A stretch of 64,000 nt of DNA, taken from NCBI GenBank assembly GCA_947488845.1, contig CANLBM010000001.1, forward strand, positions 1-64,000, in the 5' to 3' direction. Shown in pieces: positions 62,521 through 64,000 of this stretch. A program made the position numbers and the translations under genes. Within the stretch, counting starts at the first letter, position 1. Each line of letters opens with the position of its first letter. A model generated the notes under the pieces. That model saw only the letters and a program-made list of their open reading frames with translations. It did no database searches and was not told the DNA's origin. The stretch comes from an uncultured Sphingomonadaceae bacterium (GTDB lineage: Bacteria; Pseudomonadota; Alphaproteobacteria; Sphingomonadales; Sphingomonadaceae).

Positions 62521-64000
62521 TCCCTCAAATTGTCATTCAGCCAGCGTGCGGCCTGTCGTGGCGTTTTCTTGTCGCCTTCGCGATCGACCGTATAATTGGC
62601 TTCCCGCATATTTTCTACCGTGATCGCACCGGCCAGGGGATTTAGTGCCGCGACAAATTTGTCGTCGCGCCCGCGTTTCGGGGCGAGCAGCATGATCGCT
62701 TCATAGGATGGCACCGCGCCTTTCGGGTCGTCGAGTATGACAAAGCCATTTGCCGCGATCCGGCCGTCGGAAGAGAAAGCCGAAATCACGTCGACTTCAC
62801 CACTGGCCAATGCCGGATACATGAAGGTGGGGCTGAACGACCGTGCGGTCTTGAACCGGATCGGATAAGCGTCCTGCACCATCTGCCATTCGGGTCGTTC
62901 GAGAAATTCGACATCGGTGCCAAAATTGAAATCGCTCGACACGCGCGCCAGATCATCGAGCGTCTTGAGCGACTTTTGCCGGGCGTCGTCCGCCCTCACG
63001 GCAAAGGCATAAGTATTTTCAAAACCGAGCGCGCCGAGCATTTTGACACCGTGACTGGCGCTGGTCCATTTCGCGATCTCGTCGAGCATCGCCGCCTTCG
63101 TCTGGGCATCCGTGCGCTGCATCTGGTTGGTCCAGATCGTTCCCGAATAGTCGACATAGACATCGATATCGCCCCTGGACAGGGCCCGATAGACCACCGC
63201 GGAACCAAGGCCGTCGCGATAACGAACGTCATATCCGGCAGCTTCCAGTCGCGACCCGATCAGCCGCGCGAGTATATATTGTTCCGAAAAATTCTTGGCC
63301 CCGACCACCACGACATTGTCGCGCGTGATCAGCAAAGGCAGTGTCGCGACCAGCAGTCCTGCCGCGATTATCGCTATCCCGGCCCCAGCCAATATCCGGC
63401 GGCGCTCGCGAATCCCGCGTTCGATCAGACCGAGCAGAAGATCTACCGAAATAGCCAGCGCCGCCGAAAACAGGCATCCCGCCAGCACCAGCGTCCAGTT
63501 CTGCGTCTGCAGTCCGGCAAAGATCAGATCGCCGAGACTGGGCTGGCCAACGGTGGTTGAAAGCGTTGCCGCGCCAATGGTCCAGACGGCTGCGGTGCGA
63601 ATCCCGGCCATGATCGTGGGCGCGGCCAGTGGTGCTTCGACATAATATAATTTCTGGTTGCCGGTCATGCCGAGACCGTCCGCTGCCTCCTGTGCTGCCG
63701 GATCGACACCGGTCAATCCGGTCACTGCATTGCGCAGTATCGGCAGCAGGGCGTAGAGGGTCAGCGCGAGCAGCGCCGGCAGAAAACCGAAGGCGGATAT
63801 GCCGCCGCCGATCAAGGCCGACAGCCCGAGCAGCAGCGGATAGAAAAGCGCCAGCAGCGCCAGTCCCGGGATCGTCTGGATCAGGCTGGCGACGGTCAGC
63901 GCGACTGCAGCCACTCTGGGAGAGCGCGCGGCCCAGATCGCCAACGGCAGACAGATCAGCATCGCCAGAAGCAGAGCGGACACGCTGATCTGGACATGAG
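62517..64000 (-). CDS. Osmoprotectant ABC permease-binding protein fusion, partial
   Basis: The frame is open to the window edge, so the N-terminus (perhaps 10-30 residues) is outside. About 490 residues remain. The first 210 are an OpuC/ProW-type permease with helices and the EAA-type loop QEAADGLGMTGNQKLYYVEA. The rest (from about 217, VVVVGAKNFSEQYILARLIG) is the OpuAC/EgtU-type binding domain, with DVYVDYSGTIWTNQM as its hinge. Permease and binding protein fused in one chain are known for glycine betaine, choline and ergothioneine importers. The ATPase gene should lie to the right. Confidence 0.85.
   Translation of the reverse strand, partial: HVQISVSALLLAMLICLPLAIWAARSPRVAAVALTVASLIQTIPGLALLALFYPLLLGLSALIGGGISAFGFLPALLALTLYALLPILRNAVTGLTGVDPAAQEAADGLGMTGNQKLYYVEAPLAAPTIMAGIRTAAVWTIGAATLSTTVGQPSLGDLIFAGLQTQNWTLVLAGCLFSAALAISVDLLLGLIERGIRERRRILAGAGIAIIAAGLLVATLPLLITRDNVVVVGAKNFSEQYILARLIGSRLEAAGYDVRYRDGLGSAVVYRALSRGDIDVYVDYSGTIWTNQMQRTDAQTKAAMLDEIAKWTSASHGVKMLGALGFENTYAFAVRADDARQKSLKTLDDLARVSSDFNFGTDVEFLERPEWQMVQDAYPIRFKTARSFSPTFMYPALASGEVDVISAFSSDGRIAANGFVILDDPKGAVPSYEAIMLLAPKRGRDDKFVAALNPLAGAITVENMREANYTVDREGDKKTPRQAARWLNDNLRE

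Noticed and set aside
1..64000. CRISPR array or rRNA operon
   Set aside because: No evenly spaced repeats and no rRNA-like stretches were seen anywhere in the window.

Overview
The window looks like chromosome of an alphaproteobacterium of the order Sphingomonadales. This is inferred from the character of the proteins and operons, such as the DUF177 and CBP3-type genes, the STAS-MlaE fusion, the membrane-tethered regulators and the sphingomonad-like small conserved proteins. No rRNA or reference gene is present to name a genus. From about 11 kb onward the DNA is GC-rich with strong G/C third positions, densely packed, and full of ATGA-type stop/start overlaps.

Region 1 (1 to about 10,908) is a visibly AT-richer accessory island. 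It opens with the 3' end of an IS3-family insertion sequence that has cut the end off a neighbouring gene. It ends exactly at the 3' end of a tRNA-Gly(GCC) gene, a classic attachment site. Inside are a DEDDh exonuclease and an SRAP protein, a small zinc-ribbon protein, and a tightly coupled three-gene set: a possible RNase H-fold protein, a Ser/Thr kinase and a 55-residue protein. A mobilization module follows: a MOBP-type relaxase with an LPD7-like domain, a ribbon-helix-helix accessory protein, a candidate oriT with an RP4-like nic sequence, and a ParA-like protein. The island closes with a divergent excisionase-like/XRE control pair. No integrase, conjugation apparatus or replication gene is in view, so it reads as an integrative mobilizable element that continues to the left.

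Region 2 (11 to 20 kb) starts the core genome: cnoX-like thioredoxin/TPR chaperone, LON-domain protein and Trm112-like protein in one operon. Two membrane-tethered DNA-binding regulators flank small sphingomonad-type proteins and radC. A minus-strand run follows: yggT, folD, a lipoprotein and marC.

Region 3 (20 to 41 kb) holds argB, a membrane-anchored peroxiredoxin coupled to mutS, maeB, a BamE-type lipoprotein, CBP3-like and DUF177 genes, and glnD coupled to an acyl-CoA synthetase. Next come lgt with a MidA-type methyltransferase, a complete Mla/MCE lipid-transport operon (mlaE, mlaF, mlaD, PqiC-like lipoprotein), a HAD phosphatase and a GreA/B-like protein.

Region 4 (41 to 64 kb) has a glutathione transferase, a PLP sulfur-amino-acid enzyme, a DASS symporter, pepN/pgeF, an M48 protease, an epimerase, a transporter/aldolase pair and a CDP-alcohol phosphatidyltransferase. 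It continues with a nucleoside transporter coupled to a TVP38-FAD oxidoreductase fusion, a sterol-desaturase-like hydroxylase, a cytochrome c lipoprotein, tRNA-Tyr(GTA), rlmB, a ferredoxin, a DNA glycosylase and an SDR with a broken catalytic motif. The last features are a secreted Cys/His protein and an osmoprotectant-type ABC permease/binding-protein fusion cut by the window edge.

The most promising places for something new are the kinase cassette (3,120-4,760) and the mobilization origin region (7,950-8,180). Protein identities come from reading motifs, not from database searches.
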